From: Pseudomonas sp. N40(2020)
GTDB taxonomy: Bacteria; Pseudomonadota; Gammaproteobacteria; Pseudomonadales; Pseudomonadaceae
DNA length: 64,000 nucleotides
Assembly (NCBI RefSeq): GCF_014472415.1
Contig: NZ_JACSZV010000004.1
Span: forward strand, 62,001-126,000
Direction of reading: 5' to 3'
The notes below the pieces were generated by a model. That model was not told where the DNA came from. It saw only the letters and a program-made list of their open reading frames with translations, and did no database searches. Made by a program: the position numbers and the translations under genes. Positions 9,549 to 17,887 of this stretch are shown piece after piece (within the stretch, counting starts at the first letter, position 1; the number at the start of each line of letters is the position of its first letter).

Positions 9549-10615
9549 GGCACGAGTTGTACCGCGTCACCAATTTGCCGGTGCTGCAGAACCGCACCTT
9601 CGCCGATCCCGAGTCGGCGCAGGCCTCGGCCAGTGCCGACATGCTGCTGGTGCAGGATGAGCGCAGCGGCTTGATCTTCAACGCCGCGTTCGACGCCGAC
9701 AAACTCAGCTACGACGCCGACTATCAAAACGAGCAGGCGCATTCCGGCCAGTTCCAGAAGCACCTGAGCGACGTTGAAGGGATCATCGCCAAACACTTCA
9801 AGGGTCAGGAACTGATCGAAGTTGGCTGTGGCAAAGGCTACTTCCTTGAGTTGCTCAAGGGCCTCGGCTACTCGATCACCGGCATCGATCCGGCTTATGA
9901 AGGCGAAAATGCCGACGTGATCAAGGCACCGTTCACTCGCGGTCTTGGCCTGGCGGCGGACGCTATCGTGCTGCGTCATGTGCTTGAACACATCGAGGAC
10001 CCGCTGAGCTTCCTGTCGGTGATCGCCGAAGCCAATCAGGGCGGGCAGATCTACATCGAAGTGCCGTGCTTCGACTGGATCCTCGAGCACAAAGCCTGGT
10101 TCGACCTGTTCTACGAACACGTCAATTATTTCCGCCTCGATGACCTGCGCCGGATGTTCGGCACCGTGCACGAGGCCGGTCACCTGTTCGGTGGCCAATA
10201 CCTGTACATCGTCGCCGACCTTTCAACGCTGCGCCTGACCCCGGAACAACCGGTGCCACGCCTGACGCTGCCTGACGGTTTCACCGCCAGCCTCGAGCGC
10301 GCGGTGCAGATCATTCAGGCCGCCCCCGAGCAGGGATCGGCGATCTGGGGCGCCTCGTCCAAAGGCGTGATCTATTCGCTGGCCCTGCAACGTGCGGGAG
10401 TGGCGGTGGATCGTGTGGTGGATATCAACCCGGCCAAGCAGGGTCGTTATCTGCCGTTGAGCGGCGCTCGCGTGTCCTCGCCGCAAGAGGCCATGGACGC
10501 CTTGCCCGAAGGCGCCAACCTGTTTGTGATGAACTCCAATTACCTCGAAGAAATCAAGCGGATGACCGGTGGACGCTACGTCTATCACGCCGTCGATAGC
10601 GCTTCGTTCCAGTGA
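9545..10615 (+). CDS. C-methyltransferase-like SAM enzyme without the zinc knuckle
   Basis: 356 residues. 'LIEVGCGKGYFLELL' is SAM motif I, 'VLRHVLEHIEDP' a later motif, and 'FYEHVNYF' lines up with the active-site segment of the enzyme at 7474-8700. The C-terminal third ('IWGASSKGVIYSLAL', 'VVDINPAKQGRYLP') matches that enzyme's C-terminal domain. Unlike it, the N-terminal region has no Cys, so the zinc site is missing. I infer a diverged paralogue acting on the same or a related CDP-sugar; O- or C-methylation cannot be decided. It overlaps both flanking frames. Confidence 0.8.
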   Translation: MRHELYRVTNLPVLQNRTFADPESAQASASADMLLVQDERSGLIFNAAFDADKLSYDADYQNEQAHSGQFQKHLSDVEGIIAKHFKGQELIEVGCGKGYFLELLKGLGYSITGIDPAYEGENADVIKAPFTRGLGLAADAIVLRHVLEHIEDPLSFLSVIAEANQGGQIYIEVPCFDWILEHKAWFDLFYEHVNYFRLDDLRRMFGTVHEAGHLFGGQYLYIVADLSTLRLTPEQPVPRLTLPDGFTASLERAVQIIQAAPEQGSAIWGASSKGVIYSLALQRAGVAVDRVVDINPAKQGRYLPLSGARVSSPQEAMDALPEGANLFVMNSNYLEEIKRMTGGRYVYHAVDSASFQ

Positions 10616-10632
10616 CCATTGAGATTTTGACC

Positions 10633-11370
10633 ATGACCGACAACAGCATTAACCAAGCCTTTGAAGCCGAATGCCGCGAGCAGATCGCCCAGCAAGGTGA
10701 CGACCAGAAACTCACTGGCCTGGCCCGTGATTTCTTCAACGAATCGGCCAAACACAAGTACAGCTACCACTTCTCGTGGATGGGTCGCCCGATCATTCAG
10801 TTGCCGCAAGACATGATGGCGATGCAGGAGATCATCTGGCAGGTCAAACCGGATCTGGTTATCGAGTGCGGCATCGCCCACGGCGGTTCGATCATCTACT
10901 ACGCCTCCCTGCTGGAGCTGCAAGGCCACGGCGAAGTGCTGGGCATCGACCTCGATATTCGCCCGCACAACCGTGAAGCGATCGAAAGCCATCCGATGGC
11001 CAAGCGCATCAAGATGATCGAAGGTTCGAGCATCGACGCGGCCATCGCCGCTCAGGTGCAAGCCGCAGCCGCCGGCAAGAAAGTCATTCTGGTGCTCGAC
11101 TCCAACCACACCCACGATCACGTGCTCGAAGAGCTGCGTCTGTACGCTCCCCTGGTGTCGGTCGACAGCTACTGCGTGGTCATGGACACCGTGGTTGAAG
11201 ACATGCCGGCCGATTTCTTCCCGGACCGTCCATGGGGCCCGGGCGATAACCCGAAAACCGCCGTATGGAAATACCTGGAAGAGAACAAGGATTTCGAGAT
11301 TGACCAGCAGCTGCAAAACAAACTGCTGATCACCGTGGCGCCGGACGGTTATCTGCGTCGCGTTCGTTAA
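10633..11370 (+). CDS. CmcI-like (cephalosporin hydroxylase family) O-methyltransferase
   Basis: 245 residues of the CmcI/rhamnosyl O-methyltransferase fold: 'LVIECGIAHGGSIIYYASL' binds SAM, 'VLGIDLDIRPHNR' follows, and 'ILVLDSNHTHDHVLEELRLY' is the conserved acidic/His segment. Despite the family name, members are SAM-dependent sugar or antibiotic methyltransferases, so it may O-methylate the deoxyhexose. The ATG at 10633 is preferred, though its Shine-Dalgarno (GAG) is weak; a GTG at 10612 that overlaps the previous stop would add seven residues and cannot be excluded. Last gene of the packed CDP-sugar set. Confidence 0.8.
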   Translation: MTDNSINQAFEAECREQIAQQGDDQKLTGLARDFFNESAKHKYSYHFSWMGRPIIQLPQDMMAMQEIIWQVKPDLVIECGIAHGGSIIYYASLLELQGHGEVLGIDLDIRPHNREAIESHPMAKRIKMIEGSSIDAAIAAQVQAAAAGKKVILVLDSNHTHDHVLEELRLYAPLVSVDSYCVVMDTVVEDMPADFFPDRPWGPGDNPKTAVWKYLEENKDFEIDQQLQNKLLITVAPDGYLRRVR

Positions 11371-11422
11371 TCAAAAACAGTTTCAGGCATCAGGCGTCTG
11401 GCCGGTTGTGGGGATAGGAAAA

Positions 11423-14356
11423 ATGCAGGTTCAAAGCAGCACTCAAACCAACACGACACCGCTGAACGAGCTGTTCACGGTGGTGGTGATCACCCACAAC
11501 CGCAATGCGTTTCTGCGTCGTACATTGCAGTACTACAGCAGCTACGCGGCCAAGGTGCTGGTGCTGGATTCGACGGTGCAGGGCGATGATCGCATCGCTG
11601 TCGATTTTCCGTCGGTGGACTATCGTCATTTGCCGCAGTACTCCTACAAAGGCCTGCAGGAAAAGCTCAGTTGGGGCGTGCAGCAGGTGACTACGCCGTA
11701 CATGGTGTTTGCGGCCGACGATGATTTCCTGATCCATGACGCACTGACGGCCTCGGTGGATTTCCTCCAGGCCAATCCTGACTACGGCCTGTGCCACGGC
11801 TACGGGTTCATGTACCTGACCCGTGCCAGCGAAGTGACCTATTACCGTCGCGACAAGCTTATTCAGGAAGACTATGACTCGGCACAGCCGGAAACCCGTG
11901 TCATGGAATTCATGGGGCAGTTCCTGCCGCCGTTCTATGCGGTGACCCGAACCGATCTGCTCAAGCAGTGGTATAGCTTGCTGCCGGCGGGCACCAGTTT
12001 CGAATGGCAGGAAATCGGTCACACGTTTTATCTGTTGGCGTGCGCCAAGGCGCGGGTTCTGCCGATTGCTTTTGCGGTGCGCGAAGCCAACTACGGCAGC
12101 TCTGATCACAACACCAACGTGTTGACGGTCCTGAGTTGGCAAGACGCGAAAACCGTAGCCGAGCGCGAGCGCTTTGCCGAGTTTTTGGCGTCGATCCCTA
12201 CCGCTTTCAGTGGTCAGGATCCGGCCGCGATCAAGCAGATTGCCCTGAACAGTTTTGCCGAAATGGCTGACTGCCTGCTCAAGGGGCGTTCGCTGTCCGG
12301 TGCAGCGATTTTCCGCTCGGCGTGGATTGAGCCGGGTCAGGAGCCGGTGCGCTCATTCGCGCCCGAGCAATTTGTCGAGATGCCGTTCTACAACAAGCCG
12401 GTTTTCGACTTGTTGACCGAGTACGAATTCCTGCTGCACGCCATGCCTGCCGGGCGCCTGCAATTGCAGGAGCTGGAAGGTGTGTTGCTGCGTCAGCACG
12501 AATTGATGCGTGTTCATCCCAATGACGATGAACGGACGATTCGCGCGCGTCTGTGGGAAGCGCTGACCCTGAACATGTTCAATCGCGAGGTAGTCGAACG
12601 CCTGGCCGAGTCCATGCTTGCCAGTGAAGAGCCTGAAGAAGGGGTGAAGCTACAAGCCTGGCTGGAGCGTTTGAATTCGGTACCGGGGCAACAGGAGCGC
12701 AAGCTTTTCGAAAACATGCCGACCGGGCGGCTGCTGCAATGGCTCGAAGCGCGCAATCCCGAGCCTGCACAACTGCCGGCAATCACCCGGCACCTGAACA
12801 GCCATGCCGGCGGTCCGCAAATGGGCATTCTCCTGCTGGATCTGGACGCCGACATGGTCAAGCTGCAGACGACCTTCGACAGCCTGGTTGGCGGCCATTG
12901 CAAAGCGTTCAAACTGGTTGTGCTCACCACCGGGGAGTTGCCGGCGACCACGACCGTGCGCGATAACGTGCATTTCGTCAAAGTGACCACGACCAACTAC
13001 GTCGAGCGGATCAATCAACTGCTGCCTCAGCTCGGTAGCGACTGGATCATGCTCGCCGAGGCGGGGGTCCAGTTCACTGCCAGCGGTCTGCTGCGTGCAA
13101 GCCTTGAGCTACTGGGGGCCGAAGGAGTGCGCGCCGTGGCGATGGATGAAATCCAGCGTCAGCCGGGCGGTGCGCTGGCGGATGTGTTCCGTCCGGGGGT
13201 CAACTTCGACCTGCTACAAACCGTGCCGTCGATGATGGCGCGACACTGGTTGTTCCAGCGCGATGTGTTGGTTCAGGCCAAAGGCTTCGCCGCCGAGTAC
13301 AGCGATGCGCTGGAGTTCGACCTTTTGCTGCGCTTGATCGAAGACGGCGGGCTGGCTGGCCTTGCTCATCTGGCGGAGCCGTTGCTGATCTGCGACGCAC
13401 CACCTGCTAAAGAAAACGCTCATGAGCGTCAGACCCTGACACGTCATCTCGCCAAGCGCGGATACCGCGGCCAAGTGGGTTCGACGTTGCCGCAAACCTG
13501 GCAAATCGACTATCAGCACAGCGAACGGCCGCTGGTGTCGATCATTCTGCGCAGTGAGGACAACCTCGAAGCGTTGCAGTCGGCGCTGGTCAGCCTGCTG
13601 CAACGAACCCGCTATCAGCGCCACGAAATCCTCATTGTCGACAACCATAGCCAGTCTGCGGAACTGGCTGAATGGCTGGGCAATCTGGAGGGCAAGGGTG
13701 AGCGAGTTCGGGTGCTGCGCAGCAGCGAGCGGTTGAGCGAATCGGCGTTGTACAACCTCGCAGGCGCTGAAGCCAAAGGTGAATACCTGGTGCTGTTTTC
13801 CGCGCACGCCGAAGTGGTCAATGCCAACTGGCTTGATGCACTGCTCAATCAGGCGCAACGGCCCGAAGTCGGGATCGTCGGAGCGAAACTGCAGGATGCA
13901 CGTGGCGTCACCACTCAGGGTGGCTTGATTCTGGGGCTCAACGATCTGCTTGGCGCGGCGTACGTCGGTGAGAAAAAAGACGCTCCGGGCTACCTGTTCG
14001 GCCATCAGGTCGAACAGAACTATTCGGCGGTGTCCGGCGCCTGTCTGATGATTCGCAAAGCACTGTTCGAAGCACTCGGTGGTCTGGATGAAGAACATTT
14101 CGACACGGCGTTCGCCGACATTGATCTGTGTCTGAAAGCAGCCGATGCCGGTTACCTGACGGTCTGGTGCCCACAAGCGCAAATCCAGCATCCGGGCGTG
14201 CTCCCCGAAGCGCCGCAACTGGCTGCCGCGCTACGTGACAAGTGGCAGGCTCGCTTCGCTCAAGACACGGCTTACAACCAGAACCTTTCCCTGACCGGCA
14301 AGGGCTTTACTCTCGGCGCAGCGTCCAGTGTTAACTGGGCGCAGTTGCTCGCCTGA
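11423..14356 (+). CDS. Modular glycosyltransferase (TIGR00180-like N-terminus plus two GT2-like blocks)
   Basis: 977 residues. The N-terminal GT domain has 'FTVVVITHNRNAFLRRTLQY' and an acidic 'FAADDDF' metal motif. After a helical middle come a GT2-like block (about 470-690) and a canonical GT2 domain (about 700-977: 'PLVSIILRSED', 'EILIVDNHS', 'FADIDLCLKAADAGY'). The last two correspond to the first two blocks of the glycosyltransferase at 1-2691, but here they carry an N-terminal domain instead of a C-terminal GT4. The ATG at 11423 follows 'GATAGGAAAA'. It lies between the CDP-sugar genes and the pse genes, so it could use either product. Probable function: stepwise assembly of flagellin glycan. 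Confidence 0.85.
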   Translation: MQVQSSTQTNTTPLNELFTVVVITHNRNAFLRRTLQYYSSYAAKVLVLDSTVQGDDRIAVDFPSVDYRHLPQYSYKGLQEKLSWGVQQVTTPYMVFAADDDFLIHDALTASVDFLQANPDYGLCHGYGFMYLTRASEVTYYRRDKLIQEDYDSAQPETRVMEFMGQFLPPFYAVTRTDLLKQWYSLLPAGTSFEWQEIGHTFYLLACAKARVLPIAFAVREANYGSSDHNTNVLTVLSWQDAKTVAERERFAEFLASIPTAFSGQDPAAIKQIALNSFAEMADCLLKGRSLSGAAIFRSAWIEPGQEPVRSFAPEQFVEMPFYNKPVFDLLTEYEFLLHAMPAGRLQLQELEGVLLRQHELMRVHPNDDERTIRARLWEALTLNMFNREVVERLAESMLASEEPEEGVKLQAWLERLNSVPGQQERKLFENMPTGRLLQWLEARNPEPAQLPAITRHLNSHAGGPQMGILLLDLDADMVKLQTTFDSLVGGHCKAFKLVVLTTGELPATTTVRDNVHFVKVTTTNYVERINQLLPQLGSDWIMLAEAGVQFTASGLLRASLELLGAEGVRAVAMDEIQRQPGGALADVFRPGVNFDLLQTVPSMMARHWLFQRDVLVQAKGFAAEYSDALEFDLLLRLIEDGGLAGLAHLAEPLLICDAPPAKENAHERQTLTRHLAKRGYRGQVGSTLPQTWQIDYQHSERPLVSIILRSEDNLEALQSALVSLLQRTRYQRHEILIVDNHSQSAELAEWLGNLEGKGERVRVLRSSERLSESALYNLAGAEAKGEYLVLFSAHAEVVNANWLDALLNQAQRPEVGIVGAKLQDARGVTTQGGLILGLNDLLGAAYVGEKKDAPGYLFGHQVEQNYSAVSGACLMIRKALFEALGGLDEEHFDTAFADIDLCLKAADAGYLTVWCPQAQIQHPGVLPEAPQLAAALRDKWQARFAQDTAYNQNLSLTGKGFTLGAASSVNWAQLLA

Positions 14357-14387
14357 CGCCTCGTGCACAGGAAACAGGACTCTAGAC

Positions 14388-15389
14388 ATGTTCAACGGTA
14401 AATCGATTTTCATCTCCGGCGGCACTGGCTCGTTCGGGCGTAATTTCATTCGTCGCCTGTTGGAGCAATACCAACCCAAGCGCGTGGTGGTGTTCTCCCG
14501 CGATGAGCTCAAACAGTACGAAATGCAGCAGACGTTCAACGCGCCGTGCATGCGCTATTTCCTTGGCGATGTGCGCGACGCCGATCGTTTGCGTCAGGCC
14601 ATGCGCGGCATCGATTACGTGGTTCACGCCGCCGCGCTCAAACAAGTGCCGGCAGCGGAATACAACCCGACCGAGTGCATTCGTACCAACGTCAACGGCG
14701 CTGAAAACATCATCGCCGCCGCCATCGATAACGGCGTGAAGAAAGTTGTCGCACTGTCCACCGACAAGGCTGCCAGCCCGATCAACCTGTACGGCGCGAC
14801 CAAGTTGCTGTCGGACAAACTGTTTGTCGCCGCCAATAACATTGCCGGCGAGCAGCAGACCCGGTTTGCCGTGGTGCGTTATGGCAACGTGGCCGGTTCG
14901 CGCGGTTCGGTAGTGCCGTTCTTCAGCAAGCTGATCGCTGACGGGGCCACCGAACTGCCGATCACCGACGAGCGCATGACGCGTTTCTGGATCACCCTCG
15001 ATCACGGTGTGCAGTTCGTGCTCGACAGCTTTGCACGCATGCACGGCGGTGAAGTGTTTGTGCCGAAGATCCCGTCGATCCGCGTTGTCGATCTGGCCCG
15101 GGGCATGGCCGAGCATCTGCCGCACAAAAACGTCGGCATCCGTCCGGGAGAAAAACTCCATGAGCTGATGGTGCCGCTGGACGATGCGCGGATGACCCTT
15201 GAATTCGAGGATCACTACACCATCCAGCCATCGATTCGCTTCACCAGCGTCGATGTCGATTTCGCGGTCGACAAGCTCGGCGAGCGCGGTCAGCCGGTGG
15301 GTGAGGACTTCGAATACCGCTCCGACACCAACCCGCAGTTCCTCTCGGTGGGACAGATCGCCGACCTGCACGCGAAGCTCTCGGCATGA
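14388..15389 (+). CDS. pseB: UDP-GlcNAc 4,6-dehydratase (inverting), pseudaminic acid step 1
   Basis: 333 residues, typical for PseB/FlaA1. It converts UDP-GlcNAc to UDP-2-acetamido-2,6-dideoxy-beta-L-arabino-4-hexulose. Seen: 'ISGGTGSFGRNF' (NADP site), 'ALSTDKAAS' with the catalytic Asp-Lys pair, and 'NLYGATK' with the Tyr/Lys. The ATG at 14388 is used because upstream in-frame codons run into the end of the previous gene. Its last four bases overlap pseC. Confidence 0.95.
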   Translation: MFNGKSIFISGGTGSFGRNFIRRLLEQYQPKRVVVFSRDELKQYEMQQTFNAPCMRYFLGDVRDADRLRQAMRGIDYVVHAAALKQVPAAEYNPTECIRTNVNGAENIIAAAIDNGVKKVVALSTDKAASPINLYGATKLLSDKLFVAANNIAGEQQTRFAVVRYGNVAGSRGSVVPFFSKLIADGATELPITDERMTRFWITLDHGVQFVLDSFARMHGGEVFVPKIPSIRVVDLARGMAEHLPHKNVGIRPGEKLHELMVPLDDARMTLEFEDHYTIQPSIRFTSVDVDFAVDKLGERGQPVGEDFEYRSDTNPQFLSVGQIADLHAKLSA

Positions 15390-16543
15390 TTCCCTACGGC
15401 CGCCAGAGCCTCGATCAGGCTGACATCGATGCGGTGGTCGAGGTATTGCAGTCGGATTGGCTGACCCAGGGTCCTACCATCGAGCGTTTCGAGCAGGCGA
15501 TGGCCGAACGTTGTCAGGCGAATTATGCGGTGGCGGTGTGCAACGCCACCGCAGCGCTGCACATTGCCTGTCTGGCGGCCGGGCTTGGCCCGGGCGACCG
15601 CCTGTGGACGACGCCGAACACCTTTCTGGCGTCGGCCAACTGCGGTCGTTATTGCGGCGCCGACGTTGATTTTGTCGATATCGATCCGCTGACCTGGAAC
15701 CTCGATGCTTTCGCGCTGGCAGCGAAGCTGGATCAGGCCGAGCAGGACGGCACACTGCCAAAAGTACTGGTGGCGGTGGCGTTTTCCGGTCAGAGCTGCG
15801 ACATGCGCAAGATCGGCGAGTTGGCCGAGCGCTACAACTTCACCGTCATCGAAGACGCCTCCCATGCAGTGGGCGCCAGCTATGCCGGGCGGCCGGTCGG
15901 GTGCGGCGAATTCGCCGCGATGACCGTGTTCAGCTTCCACCCGGTGAAGATCATCACCAGTGCCGAGGGCGGCATGGTCTTGACCAATCGCCCGGAACTG
16001 GCCGAGCGCTTGCAACGCCTGCGCAGCCACGGCATGACCCGCGATCCGCAGCAGATGACTGAAGCCAGCCACGGCCCGTGGTATTACCAGCAAGTGGAAC
16101 TGGGCTTCAATTATCGGATCACCGACTTGCAAGCCGCGCTCGGTTTGTCGCAACTGAACAAACTGGACGGTTTCATCGCCCGTCGACGCGAGCTGGCGGC
16201 ACGTTACGCGAATTTGCTGACATATTTGCCCGTGACCTTGCCGAGCGCCCAACCGCTCGCTGAATCAGCTTGGCATCTGTACGTGATCCGCTTGCAGACT
16301 GATCGGATCAATCTCAGCCACCGCCAGGTCTTCGAAGGCTTGCGCGCGGCCGGAGTCGGGGTGAATCTGCACTATATTCCACTGCATTTGCAGCCGTACT
16401 ATCGCGACCTGGGTTTCGCCGAGGGAAACTTCCCCGAAGCCGAGCGCTATTACGCCGAAGCGATCAGCCTGCCGCTGTTTCCTTTGCTGAGCGATCAGCA
16501 GCAGGACTATGTGGTCGAGCAATTGCGACGGTTGACTGAGTGA
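15386..16543 (+). CDS. pseC: UDP-4-keto-6-deoxy-AltNAc-type aminotransferase, pseudaminic acid step 2
   Basis: 385 residues of the DegT/DnrJ/EryC1/StrS PLP aminotransferases. The internal aldimine Lys lies in 'SFHPVKIITSAEGG', preceded by 'VIEDASHAVGASY' with the Asp and His that contact PLP, and 'NYRITDLQAALG' is conserved in the family. Placement directly after pseB, with overlapping start and stop, identifies it as PseC, which aminates C4 of the PseB product using glutamate. Confidence 0.95.
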   Translation: MIPYGRQSLDQADIDAVVEVLQSDWLTQGPTIERFEQAMAERCQANYAVAVCNATAALHIACLAAGLGPGDRLWTTPNTFLASANCGRYCGADVDFVDIDPLTWNLDAFALAAKLDQAEQDGTLPKVLVAVAFSGQSCDMRKIGELAERYNFTVIEDASHAVGASYAGRPVGCGEFAAMTVFSFHPVKIITSAEGGMVLTNRPELAERLQRLRSHGMTRDPQQMTEASHGPWYYQQVELGFNYRITDLQAALGLSQLNKLDGFIARRRELAARYANLLTYLPVTLPSAQPLAESAWHLYVIRLQTDRINLSHRQVFEGLRAAGVGVNLHYIPLHLQPYYRDLGFAEGNFPEAERYYAEAISLPLFPLLSDQQQDYVVEQLRRLTE

Positions 16544-16568
16544 ACACCGCTGTGGCGGTGGATGGGAA

Positions 16569-17195
16569 ATGGCAATGCGCAATCTGAGTGAACAGGAACA
16601 ATTCTGGCTGGGTGACTTCGGCAACGAGTACGTTGCGCGCAACGTCGGGCAATCGCTGGTGGCGGCCAATCTGGCGTTGTTTGCCAAGGCGCTGGCAAGA
16701 ACGGGGCGGATCGACAGCCTGTTGGAACTCGGTACCAATGTCGGGAACAACTTGCAGGCACTGCATCAACTGTTGCCGCAATGCGAGTTGTCCGGCGTCG
16801 AGATCAACGCCAATGCCTGTGCACAGGCCAAAGCACTGGACATCGCAAAGATCTGGCACGGTTCGCTGTTCGACTTTCCCTACGAGCGCTCCTACGATCT
16901 GACGCTGAGCAAAGGCGTGTTGATTCATCTTGCCCCGGAACTGTTGCCGAAGGCCTACGCGCAGCTGTACGAGCTCAGCCAGCGCTATATCCTGATCGCG
17001 GAGTACTACAATCCGGCGCCGGTGGAAGTGTCCTATCGCGGCAACAGCGGCAAACTGTTCAAACGCGATTTCGCCGGTGAAATGCTCGATCGCTACGCTG
17101 ATCTGCACCTGCTGGATTACGGCTTCGTGTATCACCGTGACCGGCAATTTCCTGCTGACGACGTCACCTGGTTCCTTCTGGAAAAACGCCCTTGA
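16569..17195 (+). CDS. Pseudaminic acid biosynthesis-associated methylase
   Basis: 208 residues, a small SAM methyltransferase with motif I 'LLELGTNVGNNLQAL', then 'LTLSKGVLIHLAP' and 'YILIAEYYNPAPVEVSYRG'. It matches the family of methylases repeatedly found inside pse clusters. The methyl acceptor is not established; an O- or N-linked methyl on the nonulosonic acid or its precursor is likely. An alternative ATG two codons downstream is equally plausible. The next frame begins within its last four bases. Confidence 0.85.
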   Translation: MAMRNLSEQEQFWLGDFGNEYVARNVGQSLVAANLALFAKALARTGRIDSLLELGTNVGNNLQALHQLLPQCELSGVEINANACAQAKALDIAKIWHGSLFDFPYERSYDLTLSKGVLIHLAPELLPKAYAQLYELSQRYILIAEYYNPAPVEVSYRGNSGKLFKRDFAGEMLDRYADLHLLDYGFVYHRDRQFPADDVTWFLLEKRP

Positions 17196-17887
17196 GCAAC
17201 GTTGCAATCATCCCGGCCCGCGGGGGCAGCAAACGCATCCCGCGCAAGAATCTTGCGCCGTTCGATGGCGTGCCGATGATTGTCCGTTCGATTCGCACGG
17301 TGCTGGACTCGGGATTGTTCGACGAGGTTGTAATCAGTACTGACGACGAAGAAATCGCCGAGCTCGCGCGGGCTCATGGCGCCACGGTGCCATTTTTGCG
17401 TCCTGCGCATCTGGCCGATGATTTCACCGGCACGGCAGCGGTGATCGTGCATGCCTTGCAGCAACTGCCAGCGTTTGATTACGCCTGTTGCGTCTATGCC
17501 ACGGCGCCGTTGTTGCAGGCGCGGTTTCTGCGTGAAGGCTTCGAATTGCTGGAGCAGCAGTGCGACAAGTCCTTCGCGTTTTCTGTTTGCAGCTTTGGTT
17601 TTCCCGTGCAGCGCGCGTTGACGCTGGACGGGCAGGGTGCGCTGACGGCGTTGTATCCGGAGTTTCGTAATACCCGCTCGCAGGATCTGCCTGAAGCATT
17701 CCAGGATGCCGGTCAGTTCTACTGGGGCCGATGCGAGGCATGGCTGCGCGGTGAGGTCTTGTATTCGCCAGCCAGTCTGCCGGTAATCCTGCCTCGGCAT
17801 CTGGTGCAGGACATCGACACCGTCGAAGACTGGAAACGCGCCGAATACCTGTACGCCGCGCTCAAGGCAGGCGGAGAGCTTTCATGA
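17192..17887 (+). CDS. pseF: Pseudaminic acid cytidylyltransferase
   Basis: 231 residues. The CMP-sialic acid synthetase-type motif 'IIPARGGSKRIPRKN' stands at the N-terminus, followed by 'EVVISTDDEEIA' and, later, 'AGQFYWG' and 'DIDTVEDW'. It activates pseudaminic acid with CTP to CMP-Pse. The frame starts at a TTG that overlaps the preceding stop codon; no in-frame ATG lies near enough to preserve the N-terminal motif. Translational coupling with both neighbours is likely. Confidence 0.92.
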   Translation: MSNVAIIPARGGSKRIPRKNLAPFDGVPMIVRSIRTVLDSGLFDEVVISTDDEEIAELARAHGATVPFLRPAHLADDFTGTAAVIVHALQQLPAFDYACCVYATAPLLQARFLREGFELLEQQCDKSFAFSVCSFGFPVQRALTLDGQGALTALYPEFRNTRSQDLPEAFQDAGQFYWGRCEAWLRGEVLYSPASLPVILPRHLVQDIDTVEDWKRAEYLYAALKAGGELS

